A stretch of 64,000 bases of DNA, from NCBI GenBank assembly GCA_030848705.1, contig CM061235.1, forward strand, positions 134,547,228-134,611,227. The letters are read 5' to 3'. Below the pieces are notes generated by a model, which was not told where the DNA came from, made no database searches, and was given only the letters and a program-made list of their open reading frames with translations. Source of the stretch: Heracleum sosnowskyi. Its lineage: Eukaryota; Streptophyta; Magnoliopsida; Apiales; Apiaceae. Below, piece by piece: positions 30,668-45,044 of this stretch. The translations under genes were made by a program, and so were the position numbers. Each line of letters starts with the position of its first letter. Positions within the stretch are counted from its first letter, which is position 1.

Positions 30668-33600
30668 CTACACATCGTACACGGGCAAACGTTCCTCGAT
30701 AATGATACGGCATATAGGACACTTTTTACATCTTTCCGAGCAGTTGCTGCACCAATAATAAGGACAACTGATGATGTTAGGAATGAGGGATAAAAGTACG
30801 TGAGAAGTTTTTGAAAAATGGTGGCAGTAAGTAAGACACCTGCAAAGGATACGATGGCGACATGGAATGAGGACTACACTGATCTCTCCCTCGAAGCAAA
30901 CCCTGCATAAAACTTTTTCCTAGCAAATTGCATAGAAACATATGTTACTTGTTAGTGCAAAATTAACTATACAAGTAGATCTCCACACTTGCGAAGCATA
31001 GAAAAAGCCAGCTTTCGATAACATAACATTTGAACTAAAATCTAGTAAATTAAAAAGACATACAGTAATCTTTATTAAGGATCATTGACTGTTATTGTTT
31101 CTGCAGTGTCGGTGTCTAACAAGCGCATATCACACAATTTGTGTGTGAACAAACAAGTACGAACTTACATTTTGAAGTCTTTCATACTCCTGCTGGCTGA
31201 ATTTTGTAATTTCTGTTTGCTCACCAAGTGCAGCTTGAAGTCTCCAAACCTGCAAATAAAACAAGTACGGCATACTCAATTACTGAATAAGATGTAGTTA
31301 TATCCTTAATTTGGCGTTAAGTAATAAGACATGGAAATTGTATATGCTGATATAAAATCACAAAGACACGATACAAACAAGTAGAACAGTCATATTTACC
31401 TCTTCAGCAAGGTCCTTCTTGGGCATTTTCTTAACTATTTCAGGCGGATAACCACAGAAAGTGTCATAACTACATAAATACAGAATATCACATGAACATC
31501 AGTATAAAATGCTATAACCGAACTTCCTCACAATAACCTATATAGCTTCAACCAAATATGATGTCAGAAAGCACATCTGCAATACTCACGAAGAAAATAG
31601 ATAGAGGAGTTGGTAAATATTAAATGATGTATCATACTTTCAAGAAGCATGCTTTGAATAAAGAACAGATGATTTTTAACATTCATCTCCCAACAAAAGA
31701 ACGCACATAATTCTATGTTTGGATCTCTATCTTCATTGTAGTTGTTTCTCGGCCACATAAAAGTTTCACATTATATCTTTATATATAATTGATGCAAGGC
31801 ACTTATTATGGTGTGGTCGTCACGGGTATAAATCTACACGACACTCTTAATCTACTTAGAGTAAAATACCCTTTAAACAAATTATAAATATTTTTAAACA
31901 AATACCAATATACAATACGTAACAACTTAAAACAAAGAGCGAAATTATAACAAAAGATTCTATTGAAATTCAATACTAAATATACAACACATAACATTCC
32001 TTTTTTAAAATAAATAAAATAATATTTAATTTACTTACATATGTTATTATTTATAATGAAGATTCAACAACAGTCTTCAAAATATTTAAATGATTTATTT
32101 ATAATAAAAAAAAGATGAATCTTAAAAATAATATTCAAAATAACAAATTACGGTAGATATTTAGCTGAATAAGATTTTAAATTAATATTTATATTAATAT
32201 ATCTATTATGAATAGGACAATTCCCCGTTAAATATCATATAATAATATAGGATTTCATTTACAAAACTGTCAGATCTTACTTAGGTAGATTTAATATTAT
32301 GCAACAAAATTATATCATATACATAATTAAACTGTAATTTCAAGATTATTATTATTTAGACCACGATTCCTTACTTAAAAAAATATTTATATATTATGTT
32401 TAAATTATATACACATTGAGGAGATTTTTAATTTTGAATCTGATAGTTTCTTCATTAAATGGAAACAAAATGTAAAAATTATTTTCCGATAAATTTTAAA
32501 AATATAAACACAAATGAGGAAGTTATGTAAAAATGTTAGAAATAAGAAAAAAATTATTAAAGTTGTCTCGGAGCAAAAGTTATGAAATTTACAAAATATG
32601 ATCAATAAATTATAATTATCCAATAAGATATTTTCAAAATTTAAAATTAAATATTTACATGTTTAATACTAAATTTGATAAGATAATAAACATAATTTAG
32701 CTATTTATAAAATTCAATAACGAAATAAAAAATAACTAAAATGTTCCATTCTCATTACAAAGATTTAATATTATGCAACAAAATTATATCATATATATAA
32801 TTAAACTGTAATTTCAAGATTATTATTATTTAGACCACGATTCCTTACTTAAAAAATATTTATATATTATGTTTAAATTATATACACATTGAGGAGATTT
32901 TTAATTTTGAATATGATAGTTTCTTCATTAAATGGAAACAAAATGTAAAAATTATTTTTCGATAAATTTTAAAAATATAAACACAAATGAGGAAGTTATG
33001 TAAAAATGTTAGAAATAAGAAAAAAATTATTAAAGTTGTCTCGGAGCAAAAGTTATGAAATTTACAAAATATGATCAATAAATTATAATTATCCAATAAG
33101 ATATTTTCAAAATTTAAAATTAAATATTTACATGTTTAATACTAAATTTGATAAGATAATGAACATAATTTAGCTTTTTATAAAATTCAATAACAAAATA
33201 AAAAATAACTAAAATGTTCCATTCTCATTAAAAATAACAAATTATTCAATAAAAATTAGATCCAAAATTATAATTAGATAAATTTAATATTATGCAACAA
33301 AATTATATAATATATATAATTAAACTGTAATTTCAAGATTATTATTATTTATACCACAATTCTTCACTAAAAAAATTATTTATATATTATGCTTATGTTA
33401 TATACACACGACTCATGATATATTCACGACTCATGATAAATAGATCATAGTGAGGAGATTTCTAATTTTAAATATGATAGTTTTTTCATTAAATGTAAAA
33501 AAATGTAACAATTAAGTTATTTAAAAATTTTGAAAATAATAAAATATAATTAGAGTTGTCTGGGAGCAAAAGTTATGAAATTTACAAAATATGTATAATT

Positions 33601-36600
33601 GTCCAATAAGATATTTTCAAAAAATTAAAATTAATTATTTACATGTTTAATACTAAATCTAATAAGATAATGAACATAATTTAGCTATTTATAAAATTCA
33701 AATCATATTTAATACTAAATCTAATAAGATAATGAACATAATTTAGCTATTCATAAAATTCAAATCATGAAATTAAAAATAACTAAAATGTTTCATTCTC
33801 ATTATAAATAGCCCAAATTATTTAAATAAAACTTAGATCTAAAATTTTAATTAAATAGATTAAATATTATGCAATAAAATTGAATCCTATATATTCGGGG
33901 TTAAAAATGTAATTACAATATTATTTTACTTAGACCGTCGTTCGATTCCTTACTGAAACTAAAATAATTTATATTTAATGCTATATACACACACGACTCA
34001 AGATAAATAGAAGATTACATATAAATATAATTTTGAGGAGATTTCTAAGTTTAAATACGATTGTTTCTCCATTAAATGTAAACAAAATGTGAAAATATAA
34101 AATTTTGGTTTAAAAATATAATCACAAATGAGGAAGTTATGTAAAAATATTGGAAATAACAGAAAATTATTAGAGTTGTCTGGGAATAAAAGTTACGAAA
34201 TTTACAAAATATGATCAATATATTAAAATTAAATATTTACATGTTTAATACTCATAAGATAATGAATAGATGTTATCTTATAGATGTCAGAATACTAAAA
34301 CAAAAAATATTTACATATTATGTTATAAACACATGAATAAAATAGAAGATTACATATATTTTGAGAAGATTTCTAAGTATGAATATGATAGATTCTTCTT
34401 AAATTTAACAATATGTGAAATGTTTTTGATAAAATTTTAAAAATATGAACACAAAGGAGAAAGTTATGTAAAAAATGTTGGAAATAAGTAAAATTTATAA
34501 GAATAGTCTGGGAGCAAAAGTTATAAAATTTACAAAATAAGATCAGTAAATTATAATTGTCCACTAAAATATTTTCAAAAATTAAAATTAAACATTTACA
34601 AGTTCAATACTAAATTGTAAGATAATTCAATAAAATAAATATAATAATAAACCTTATACAAAAATAATTATTATTATCCTGTGCATCGCATGGGTAATAA
34701 AGCTAGTTTTATTATATTCAACTACATGGATACGCACATGGAGGACCTAGAAAGATTAAAAGCTAGGGCACACAGCAAGTTGTAAATGACACGCACCAAT
34801 ATGAAGATATCTTGATGGTTAAATCACAATACTTACCCAGTGGCCCCATTTTGAAAAAGTCGTGCACGCTCTTCTCGACTTCCTTCATCAATTGACCACC
34901 AACCCAATAGCCTGTTTGCAGAGATGGCCAGAAAGTAAATAGGCTGATATTTATCAAGATTGCAACTAACCACTCCAAACTGAGGAAAAAAGGATCTTCT
35001 CATTTTAATTGGTCAGGGAGCATGATCAAAGGTATACCTGGAGCCATGATTCAGGAACCCAAAGCATTCTTGAACTTTGGAAGAGAACACAAAATATCTT
35101 CCTGTAGCGGTACCACCACGCAGCAAAAGCACAAGTTTCTCCACAAATCTAGAGGCGGCGAACAGGACTCCAGCTCCTTGCAGTAGAAAAAGAGGAGAGA
35201 AGAGAGCTGGAAGAGGGATATCTCTAGCACTAGTAGGCTGTCCCTGAAACTCAAAATAACTTAATTATTAATGCATCCCAGGAATTGATCATGTCTCAAC
35301 TGACAGCCATATGACTACACAGGTATTACCTCCAAATGCATACAGAGAAGAACTTGGAAAACAATGATTGGAATCTTCATTATATGGCCACCAATGTCGG
35401 GGAGAGTACAAATTCCATCCTGTGACTGATCCTCTGGAAGCACTACCAAGCCACTGTTCCAGTCAAGGTATCGAATTGCTGAAGAAGATGAGCTGGCTTC
35501 TTGAGTGTAAGACGCTCTATGAATCATAGGATTGGACCACTTTGTACAAACAAGGAAAGCAAAGCATTGTGCAATTCTGTGGGAAAATAAAAAGTTTGTG
35601 TTCATTCAGTTAGAGAAAAATAATTAAATGAAATTTCCAAATTGATATGACTTTCATAGCACGAAGAGTACCCAAAATTTATAAACAGGTCCCACCAGCC
35701 TAGGGCACCCACATCACCTGCAACATTTATAACAAAAGCCATCAGACCGTCACAAAAATAAAAGGTCAAAGAAAAAGGTACTTCGGTACAAACATCCTTT
35801 TTAGAAATGAAAATATAAATGTTAAGGACCTAAATTGTAATATAAGGATCATAAATATTTTAATTTTCTGCTGAAAGTCTGAAACAAGAGATGACACTAA
35901 CGAGCACTACCAAAGGGCTCTTCCCTAGTGGTATCACCCTCACCCCCTTTTTAGGAGTTTGAGGATATTAAAGCACAAGACGTTTGTAGTTCACACAAGT
36001 ATTTGGCACATCAGGAATATATAATCAGGATAAGAAGAAGAAAAGGCACTGGTAAAACAAGAAGAAAGATTCACGCCTCACTACAAATTAACTCGAGACG
36101 AACAAAACAGTTACCCCCTGTGTATATATTAATACATACATATATATATATATATATAAAATCCTATGATAGGCTCTGACTTTAATAATCAAGAATTATT
36201 ATGAAAAATGTGCTGTTGGTAAATGAAACTATGATCATAGTAAAACAAAGCATATAACTATTTAAGAAAAAAAATTATATTAGGCAGTCAGAAGTCCACT
36301 GTATTTTGGCATATAAAATGAATACATCAATATGATCTCCTTTTAGTCAGGTAGTATTCACTATCCCATAAGTTGAGATTTAACTTTAGAAACCTAGAAG
36401 TTGCTGTTAAAGTCAACAGTACACTACCTATCTAAACACGCTCATATTTATCATGTTATTTACCAATGACCAGAGAACAGATATAATATTCATATACAAA
36501 AGCATTTTTAATATAATTTAAAAGTAAACTAAAATACTGCATTTGCAGTGGTAGAGCCAGGAATAAAATTCAGAGTGCTCTAAATCTTACTCCAATAGAA

Positions 36601-39600
36601 ACCGCTCTTAGAATAGAAACTAGAAACTAAATAAAAAATTTCTTAAATCGCGTCGAAATATAGCACATATGGTATGCAAATTGTTCGTTGGGAGATGAGA
36701 AAAAATACGGTGAAGTTGGATTTTAAAAAAAAACTCACCGATTGACAGGAAAAATCTAATTAAAAATGGAGGGAATTAGGTGGGGTTGTGTGTGGGAGGG
36801 TGTATTTTAATTGTGTGTTGTGCCTCTAGGGGCCATTAGATTAAATTGATCTAATGGACTTAAATTAGTTTCTAGTTTCTATTTTAACTTTGGTTTCTAT
36901 TTGATCACTAGCCTATATATATATATATATATAGAGAAAAAAGTTCTATGAAGACCATATTTAGTTGGAGACTTGGAGACCATATATGTTCTGCAACTAA
37001 AATACATTCATAAAATGCTCTATAAAAATAATAAAAATAATACGTAGAGTAATATTTAGTAAACATAACATATATGGTCTATAAAATATCCAATTTGATT
37101 GTAATTTTAGTTCTACAAAGATATTATGTACATATCTTATTTGTAGAACATTTATAATGGGGTAATATGCATGACAATGTTCTGCAAATATAACATGCGT
37201 GATTTACAAAAATATTCAATTTGATGATTTTATACTGCAAGATATCTAATTTGACAATGATTTTGTTACGTAAAGTATGTTCTACACGTTATTTAGGTTG
37301 CAGAACGTAAATGGTCTCCAAGTCTCCAACTAAATATGGTAGGGTCTTACTCCAGTAGAAACCCCTCTTAAACTAGAAACTAAATATTTTTTTTTTAAAT
37401 TGCGTCGAAATATATCACATATGGTATGCAAATTGATTGTTGAGAGATGGAGAAAAATACAGTGAAGTCGGATTTCAAAAAAAAAACTCACCGATTGAAG
37501 GAAAAAATCAAATTAAAAACGGAGGGGATTAGGTGAGGTTGTGTGTGGGAGGGTGTATTTTAATTGTGTGTTGTACCTCTAGGGGGCCATTAGATTAGAT
37601 TGATCTAAGGGCTTACATTAGTTTCTAGTTTCTATTTTAATTTTAGTTTCTATTTGATCACTAGCCTATATATATATAGTTATGCAAGTTAAACAGTAAA
37701 GTTATAATAAATTTATTCATAACTACACTAAAGTTCTTCTATAAAACAACATATATAATCATTCAAAAAATATATTACATGTGATGCTTTTTGAATATTT
37801 GATAAGTTTAATATAATACACTTTTAGTTATATACAAAAAATCATTTATATAAAAGTTGTATAATAAAACTGATGTAATTTTTTTTATCATACACGTAAT
37901 CTTGTTTGTGAAGTTGAGTGAATATCTTTAAAAAAAATAGTGATTTGAAAATGGAAATATACATGACAGAATAATATCAATGTTATATGTTAAAGTCATT
38001 TCCATGTAATCTTAATACCGGTGATGCAAAAACTGTAACAAACTAGTATGACAACACACCTCTGCCCCCTGTTTGCATGCATATCGTACCAGTACCAATT
38101 ACAGAATTCTGTATATATCATGAGAAATATGCACTTCACGTATGCGTTTCTTATTTTTTACCGCCTTTTATATAAAAAAGATTAAGACAAATACTGGTAA
38201 TGTAAATTGCAAAGGAACACATTTAAGAGTTTAGTCCCTTGTCCCTAGAACAAAACTAATTACAAATACAGCATTCAGATTTCGCTACAAAAAGGAAGCA
38301 CACTTCTACAAAATTCTATAAGAGAGAAACATCAAAACAAAAATGACCGAACTCGGAACAGGATTTTTATAGCAGTCCCAGAAGAAAATGAGTATAACAA
38401 AACTCAAGACAAACAAAAGAGCAACTACCCTTACAGACAAGCGATATAATACATTCGAATAACAGTAACAATGATAAGAAGTATAGGAAATGTGTGGTTG
38501 GAAAGTGAAACTATAACTAGTTTGTGCTTGTATTTCGCATGACACAATTACTTTAAACTTTTACATATTTGAGTAGAATTATAATAGTTTTTTATACAAA
38601 AGTCCCAAAAGAAAATGAGTACAAATTAACTCGAGAAGAAAATCATATTAAAACAACGTATTCCAAGAAAACAAATAGATAAATGTATTTTAATGCCCTT
38701 TTGCCGGTACAATTCTCATTTCCCCCACATATTTAGTTCAACTTTTGAAACCTAGAAGTGAACATACTAACATATTCCATACACAAATATTAACACATAC
38801 TGCGCATAAAAATGGATCAGAAGAGTTACCATTCAGCTTGAGGAGAGTAAAGACTGTAGCCGCAACAAAGAAAACCATAGAGATGGCCACCCAGAAATGC
38901 TAAAAACAATCAAGAGTCATTCAGTTTTTTATTCAGATCTAGAAGGTTATATATAAAATTTTAGTATACATTGCAAATATGTCTTCACTATAATTTGTCA
39001 TGATACTTGTATGCATTCAAGATAGTTATAGTATATAAAACCTCAAAACCATTTAAGCTGTCTGTGGCATGACAAAATGAAAAAGGAAAGGAAAATTTTA
39101 TATTCACGAAGATACATTTAACATCCATTACATATCTCAGTACATAATATTATATCAGCTAGTTCAGAAAAAACATAAAAGAAGTAGCAGTACAGAGATG
39201 GAAATCATCCATTTCTAGTGTGGCCTAGGAAGAATTGACATGCACCATTCCTAAGAAAACTTACAGGAAGTGTCTCCCATATTGCTTCATCGCTCATGCT
39301 ATCATCGTCTCCTGGTAACAAAGCCTTGCACATTCTAAACACAACAAAAGAAAAATAATTTAAGTTCCCCATGACTCGCAAAATTGAACTTTTAGAATAT
39401 ATGGATGATTAATATATCGTAATAAGTGCTCCACAATATCATCCTTCTCATTAATTCCTCGTGATCATCTTCTCGATGTTTCTTATGATCTCAACTATAA
39501 CTGTAACTAATATAGTAATATTAATCATAATTTATTTTGCTTCTTTCTTCGAATGAGATGCAAAGCATCTTCTCTTTACAAATAATCATGAAAAACACAT

Positions 39601-42575
39601 TCACTACAGACATATACCCTCTCCTCTTAGTAATAAGAGGTTGAGGTTTAAATTTCAGTGGAGGCATGTCACATAATTTCAAGCACAGCTCTCAGGGAGA
39701 TGAGACAAAGGATAATATCAAGAGAAAACACCCAGAGAATCCGAAGTCCATAATCTAAAATCATGAGACAAATATATTGTATGCAGGCACATAAATACAA
39801 TGCGGAGCTCCCACTACAGCACAAAATCAGTACAAGTAATGTAAGATTAACAAGTTTCACGCCTGATTAATTGTCTTGACTTTCCGAATTAAACATATGA
39901 TCAATGAAATCTTCATTAAAGATTCTCAATATTTTGCTAAATACATATTCCTTATATTCAAAAAACTTGACTAACGTACAGGTAACAATAATTTTTTTAA
40001 GCATCTATAATCGAAAATGATAGTTAACAGAATGAACTTTATCCATCAGAATTCAGAACTAACAGGAAAAGATATGTCTGGAAGAACAGACTGGAAGTAA
40101 CTAGGATAACATGCCATATACAAATTTACCACCAACGATTTTAGTGAGATTGCGAGAAAAAGACATAAAAAAAGGGTGTTGCGACTACTTTCCTACATAA
40201 TATACCCTGTCAGAGTGAAATATGTGAGTATTGTTGATACCTGAAGTTGTCAATAAGGATAATTAACTCAAATGCTAACAGCGGAAGAAAGACAATCTTT
40301 AAGCTTACAGCTGCATACTCATTAACTGCAAAAACCAAATTGTTCCAGTAAAGTAAATATTACATACCACATGAATACAACAGCATATCTTATGCAACCA
40401 TGCTAAAGATATACTGGTTCTAACAGAATAATTTGGTAGTGATATGAATTCTTTGTCCGGAGTAATTTTATTGTAACTTCTGAGGACAGCCAAATATTTA
40501 AATACACAAGAATCGCAAATAAGCAAATAGGAACATAAGATTAAAATTGGTGAATTATCAATTCTGGTAGAACACAACTTCATGGTAATGGATCCTGACA
40601 TACCATACAAGCTCTCGAGATAAACACAGAGAAGAAGCTCAAATGCAATTAGCAATGGTGTTGCAACAATGGCATGGCATGGTGCCCACTGTAGAAAAAG
40701 AGGAAAAAAGAAATGATACATGCTGATTGTACGGTGTGAAAACTAAAATCCATCCCCTTAACATTCTTTTACTCTACTTAAATCAGCACAAGAAACAGTC
40801 AAGAGATAAAATGCCATACATGGCGATCATGTGGGACTGAGGGAGCAGGTAATGAGAATCTTCCGCGAGCAACAACTGCATGGAATAGCCAAAGTGGGAC
40901 AAAAATAATCCTGCACATCAAAGATAGAATTAGAAAAACTGAACTGATTTTAGGTTGGGGAATGTGTGCGGGAATAAGGGTATATGTAGATAGTCAGATA
41001 GGTTGGATACTTATGGCACTGAAAAGTATATGTACACAGAAAGTTCAAGTACTCAAGTCAGACAGAGAATCTATCCACACAATTACAAAATCAACACAGC
41101 TAGCACTGACCCTCATCCCATCCCCACCTTCAAGAAACTGACTGCGGAAGCAACTGAAAAGCTACTAGTATAAATCTACAGCTAATGAAATCGCTCAATA
41201 TTCGACTTCAAGATTCGCCTTAATAAATGCAACACGCCGTCCAACTTTACATGATAACAGACAATAGGAAGTGCTATATATTGTGTTTCAACAATCATCT
41301 AAACGCATTACAATATATCAAACAGTGCAAAACCTTAAATTATATACATCCACATAGGTCTTATCAACACTAGCAGTAAAATGTGAAAGCAATGAGTTTA
41401 GTGTTATATTTCTCTCTACTCATCTTATCTTTCCGCCCTCTTTAAAATAATTCAACACATGCTTTCCAAAAAAAATCGACAAGAACTTTACTAAGTGTAC
41501 TAATCCTCTTATCGTTTTCTAAAAAAATTACAGGCAAAAATTGTGGCTTGGCAAATGTAGACAACTCGATAATTCCAAAATAATTTTCTCACACATTTAA
41601 CTTCAATATAGTACAATCTGATGCTTATCTTCAATGCTTTGATTCATTTAAAACTGCAGCAGGTCTCAACATTCCAAAATCACAGATTTTCACTTGATCA
41701 CAACAAAAAAAAATCAGGAATGTAAGCAGATCAGAGCTCCTAATTTCCAAAGTCCAATGTGGCGGCCCAAGATGCTTCCTCATGGCTTTCAAAATGAACT
41801 TGACACATAGGGTCATTATAATAAATAAAATACCCTTTTCGTATCATAAAAAGACTCCAACTTAAAATGCACACAAATATTACGATGTATGCCAGATATT
41901 TCCTAAAACTAACATATTAGTGCGACGAAACTAAAATGGAACGATGAGGATATCAAATCTTTTAAAAATTGCCTGGTAAAAATATAAGCAGATATAACCT
42001 GTAGAAAGACTTGCGTCTAAAATGGAAGGATGATGACACTAACCTTAAACCTAAAGTTGGGTAAATTTCATTACCTCTTATCCTTTATTAAATAAAAAAC
42101 ATAACAGAAAGGTCACAAGTAAACAGAATTTTTTGAAACGAAATTGTACTATCTTTCCCCTTCCGAGAAATGATAGTTAGACAATCCAATTTCAGCTGTA
42201 ATACTATCGAAACATCAAACAATCAACAGACTATCATCAATTGACTTTAGAGAATACCCAAATTAAAAATTACCAACTCAAAGTACACATCGTTAACAGT
42301 CTCCAATCAATTCAAAACAACAAATCATAGATAAATTGAATCATATTACTAAAATCAATCAATCAAACAACCCCAGATGAAAATCAAAACATAACTAAAC
42401 AAAATACATCTAACAATTGCAAATTATACATACAAGATAGACAGGAAAAAAATACTGACCACCAAGAGTAGAACACATAGTGATCGAGCTTAGCAACAAG
42501 CAAGACAGTAAAGCTGAAAAGAAAAAGATGGGCACCCAAGATTTGTAGTGACCCAGCAATTGCTCGCCAGTTCAT
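30668..42575 (-). CDS. transmembrane Fragile-X-F-associated-type RING-finger protein, 14 coding exons
   Basis: Coding exons in transcript order: 42575-42460, 40910-40820, 40688-40604, 40325-40241, 39334-39265, 38898-38829, 35717-35672, 35576-35330, 35243-35038, 34911-34837, 31469-31400, 31249-31169, 30919-30840, 30746-30668. All junctions are GT-AG, phases agree, and the sum is 1401 nt (466 residues plus TAG). Seven or more hydrophobic segments (e.g. PLLIAFELLLCVYL, FWVAISMVFFVAATVF) precede a short coiled coil (GEQTEITKFSQQEYERLQN) and a C-terminal C3HC4 RING (CRVC, CRHRILCSNC, CPIC). The start at 42575 (MNWRA) follows plant homologues annotated this way, as I recall them; an in-frame ATG at 42590 exists. 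The likely role is a membrane-anchored E3 ubiquitin ligase; substrate unknown. Introns 6 and 10 are swollen by mobile DNA. Confidence 0.93.
31790..34706 (+). mobile_element. Helitron-like element in intron 10, 3' end clear, 5' end unresolved
   Basis: The 3' end has a hairpin (CCTGTGC-ATC-GCATGGG, 34678-34694) followed by TAATAAAG and CTAG (34703-34706), then T, the Helitron terminus. A TC-type 5' end with a preceding A could lie near 31777 or 32212; I cannot decide. Most of the interior is the tandem array at 32287-34640. No helicase is encoded, so it is non-autonomous. Confidence 0.5.
32287..34640. repeat. about five tandem copies of a ~470-bp unit in intron 10
   Basis: Copies begin near 32287, 32761, 33277, 33856 and (5'-truncated) 34290, sharing TTTAATATTATGCAACAAAATTATAT and later GTCTCGGAGCAAAAGTTATGAAATTTAC blocks (shown partly). 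Copies 1 and 2 are nearly identical (474-bp period); copies 3-5 are more diverged and shortened. The frames they contain are non-coding artefacts. Confidence 0.8.
36587..36913. mobile_element. MITE A, copy 1 (intron 6)
   Basis: About 327 bp with imperfect inverted ends: CCAATAGAAACC...TAGAAACTAGAAAC at left, GTTTCTAGTTTCTATTTTAA...TTTCTATTTGATCACTAG at right. A second copy lies at 37346-37666. Confidence 0.65.
36948..37345. mobile_element. MITE B between the two MITE A copies (intron 6)
   Basis: Inverted ends of about 44 bp: GACCATATTTAGTTGGAGAC starting at 36953 is mirrored at 37297-37340 (GTTGCAGAACG...ACTAAATATGGT). It is non-coding, about 400 bp. Superfamily not determined. Confidence 0.7.
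37346..37666. mobile_element. MITE A, copy 2 (intron 6)
   Basis: Same orientation and about 90% like 36587-36913, ending in CACTAGCC followed by a TA repeat as copy 1 does. Confidence 0.65.
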
Positions 42576-43828
42576 GATTCGATTCTTCAAAATTCAACAA
42601 AAAGATTGTATTTTTAATCTGGGTTTTCAAGAAAATAAACAAGAAGATGAGCTAAAAAGTAAAAAATGAGTTTTTAATTTAAGTTTGTGGGCTCCATTAG
42701 AGATAATGTTTACATACAGAAACAAAGCAAATTAATGGCTTTTTCTATACATGGATTTTGATTTATCTGCATCTGAAACTTAATCTTTACGCCAAAGTAA
42801 CGCTCTGTTTGGTCGAGAATAATTTATTTGTTTATCTGTATTTAAATGCTTTCTTCTTATTTTTTGAGTAACTGGCGTGCTTGTTTATATATTGAAATTA
42901 TTTTTCGTATAAATATATATATATCGAAATAGTTTTGTGATTAAAATGTAGTTAAGATAACATATTTTGAATTTATATTATACTTGTATAATATTTTTCT
43001 AAATATTTTTAATTTAATAAGATTCATTTGGATAAATTTCTATAATATAACGATCAAATGACTATTTTTAATTGTCAAAATATTAATTTAGTTTTAAATG
43101 ATGTGGAAATAATTTTATCAAATTCAACAATTAATTATTTTAATATAGTTGTTCGTATATAATAAACTCGTGTGTTTTTAATGAAATAACAGTGTATTTT
43201 TTAAATACAAAATTGGTCACGTATGTAAGAATAAACCGTGAATATATCATAAAATCTCTTAGTTTTAAGTTCATATACTGTTTAACATGGAAGTATGTAA
43301 ATTAATATAATTTTGATGAATATACAAGATATTTATAATATATAAATTTCGTCATTGATGTAAGACTATATCATTAACGTATTATAGCATCTCTACATTT
43401 TATGTAAAGGTCGATCCCGAAGTTGTCAGTCTATTATTTATATATACATATTTGTACACTTTTAAATTTAATTGTTTATAATATAGAGATATATATTTAA
43501 ATTATTGAAAAAAAATTGTAACTTAAATCGGGTTGAGTAGGGTTGGCCGAATATAATATAAACTCATATCCAACCTATTTTGACTTTACTTTACCTTTTA
43601 AATTATCATGTATATAGATTAAATAACACATATAATAATTTAATTAGCCAAATTAATATATAGTAAATTGATAAGACAATAGAGATCAAAACTACAAACT
43701 AAATAATTGAATTTGCACTTTTTATAATGACAAAATGATATACATAAATTACACATTAATATTACTTTATAAATAATAAGATATTTATGTGCTTATTTTT
43801 ATTGTCATATTACACAAATAATATATTA
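42576..43828. other. upstream region of the RING gene and AT-rich intergenic DNA
   Basis: Contains the presumed promoter and 5' UTR of the minus-strand gene at 42575 and below. No further gene or clear repeat boundary was seen. Confidence 0.4.
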
Positions 43829-45044
43829 CTAGCTTATATCCCGTGCGATGCACGGTCTTCTTTAATACTTTCTTATTTTTTATTTAGATTTTAGTTATTA
43901 TATATAATTTGATAAAATTTTAATATATATATATACATATATATATATTGGATTTATAAATCTAACAATATAATATTTAAATTTAATATATTATTGACGT
44001 AATCAATAGTAGTATTTTAGATATTAAAATATAAAATATTTTAAAATAACATATCTAATGATTCATATTTTTTTACTCTTAAAAATCTAAAAAGGGACTC
44101 AAGTGCAAATATCAAAATATGTGCTTGTTCAATATACCGAGTTTATTTGAATATACTATTATTTTTATTTTAATTAATTATCTCGTTTAAATTGAATGTT
44201 AAAAAAATTATAATAAACATGAATTTCATAAGTTTAATATAATAATATTACCAATATATCTATCTTTTGCCCATATTATTTTTAATTTGAACATGAGTTG
44301 TTTCAGTTAAAAAATATAAACAGGTAATATCCTTAAAAAGACAATTAGTTACTTATTAACAATTATATAAAATTATATTAATTTTTTTATATATACGTCT
44401 GCATTACTTTTAAAAAATTAGTTGTTTAAGTTAGAAAATATAAAAGAGGTAATTTGTTTTAGCTGAAAAGAATAACTTGTTATTTATTAATATTTATATA
44501 AAACAATATTACCATTGTATATTTATTTTGCATGTATTATATTTAGAAGATAAATTGTTTTAGTTAGAAAATATAAAACACATAATGTGTTTTAGCTGTC
44601 GATTATAAATATATAATAATATTATCATTTTATATATATATTGCCCATCTTATTTTTAGAAAATTATCTGTTTTAGTTAAATAGATATATGAAATAGGTA
44701 ATATAATTTAGCTGAAAAAGGTAATTGGTTATCAATATGTGTCCTATTTATAAGATGAGTTGTTTTAGGTAAAAAATATAAAAATAATGTGTTTTAGCTG
44801 AAAAAGGTAATCAGTTATAAGTATATAATAATATTACCATATTATATATATGTTGCCCGTTTTATTATTAGAAGATGAGTTGGTTTGGTTTAAAAAATAA
44901 ATATAAAATAGGTAATGTAGTGAAAAAAGGTAATTGGTTATTAATAAATTGATTATAGATAGGCCCGTGAATCGGTCCAAATACCGACCGACCGACCGAC
45001 CGACCAAAACTTTTAATGTTTCGTCTTTAATAATATAGTATAGA
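43829..45044 (-). mobile_element. non-autonomous Helitron with both termini
   Basis: On the minus strand it begins A|TCTATACTATATTATTAAAG at 45044 and ends with the hairpin CCGTGC-ATC-GCACGG (43855-43841), a short spacer and CTAG|T at 43829. These are the expected Helitron ends, inserted between A and T. The interior contains 5-6 degenerate units of ~110 bp (built on TTGTTTTAGTTAGAAAATATAAA and GAAAAAGGTAATTGGTTA) and a CCGA microsatellite at 44984-45004. There is no coding sequence. Confidence 0.82.

Noticed and set aside
32405..34564. Three similar short minus frames (about 63-72 codons)
   Set aside because: They recur because the 470-bp unit is tandem; very AT-rich and low complexity.
44984..45004. 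CCGA microsatellite
   Set aside because: Ordinary simple repeat within the Helitron.
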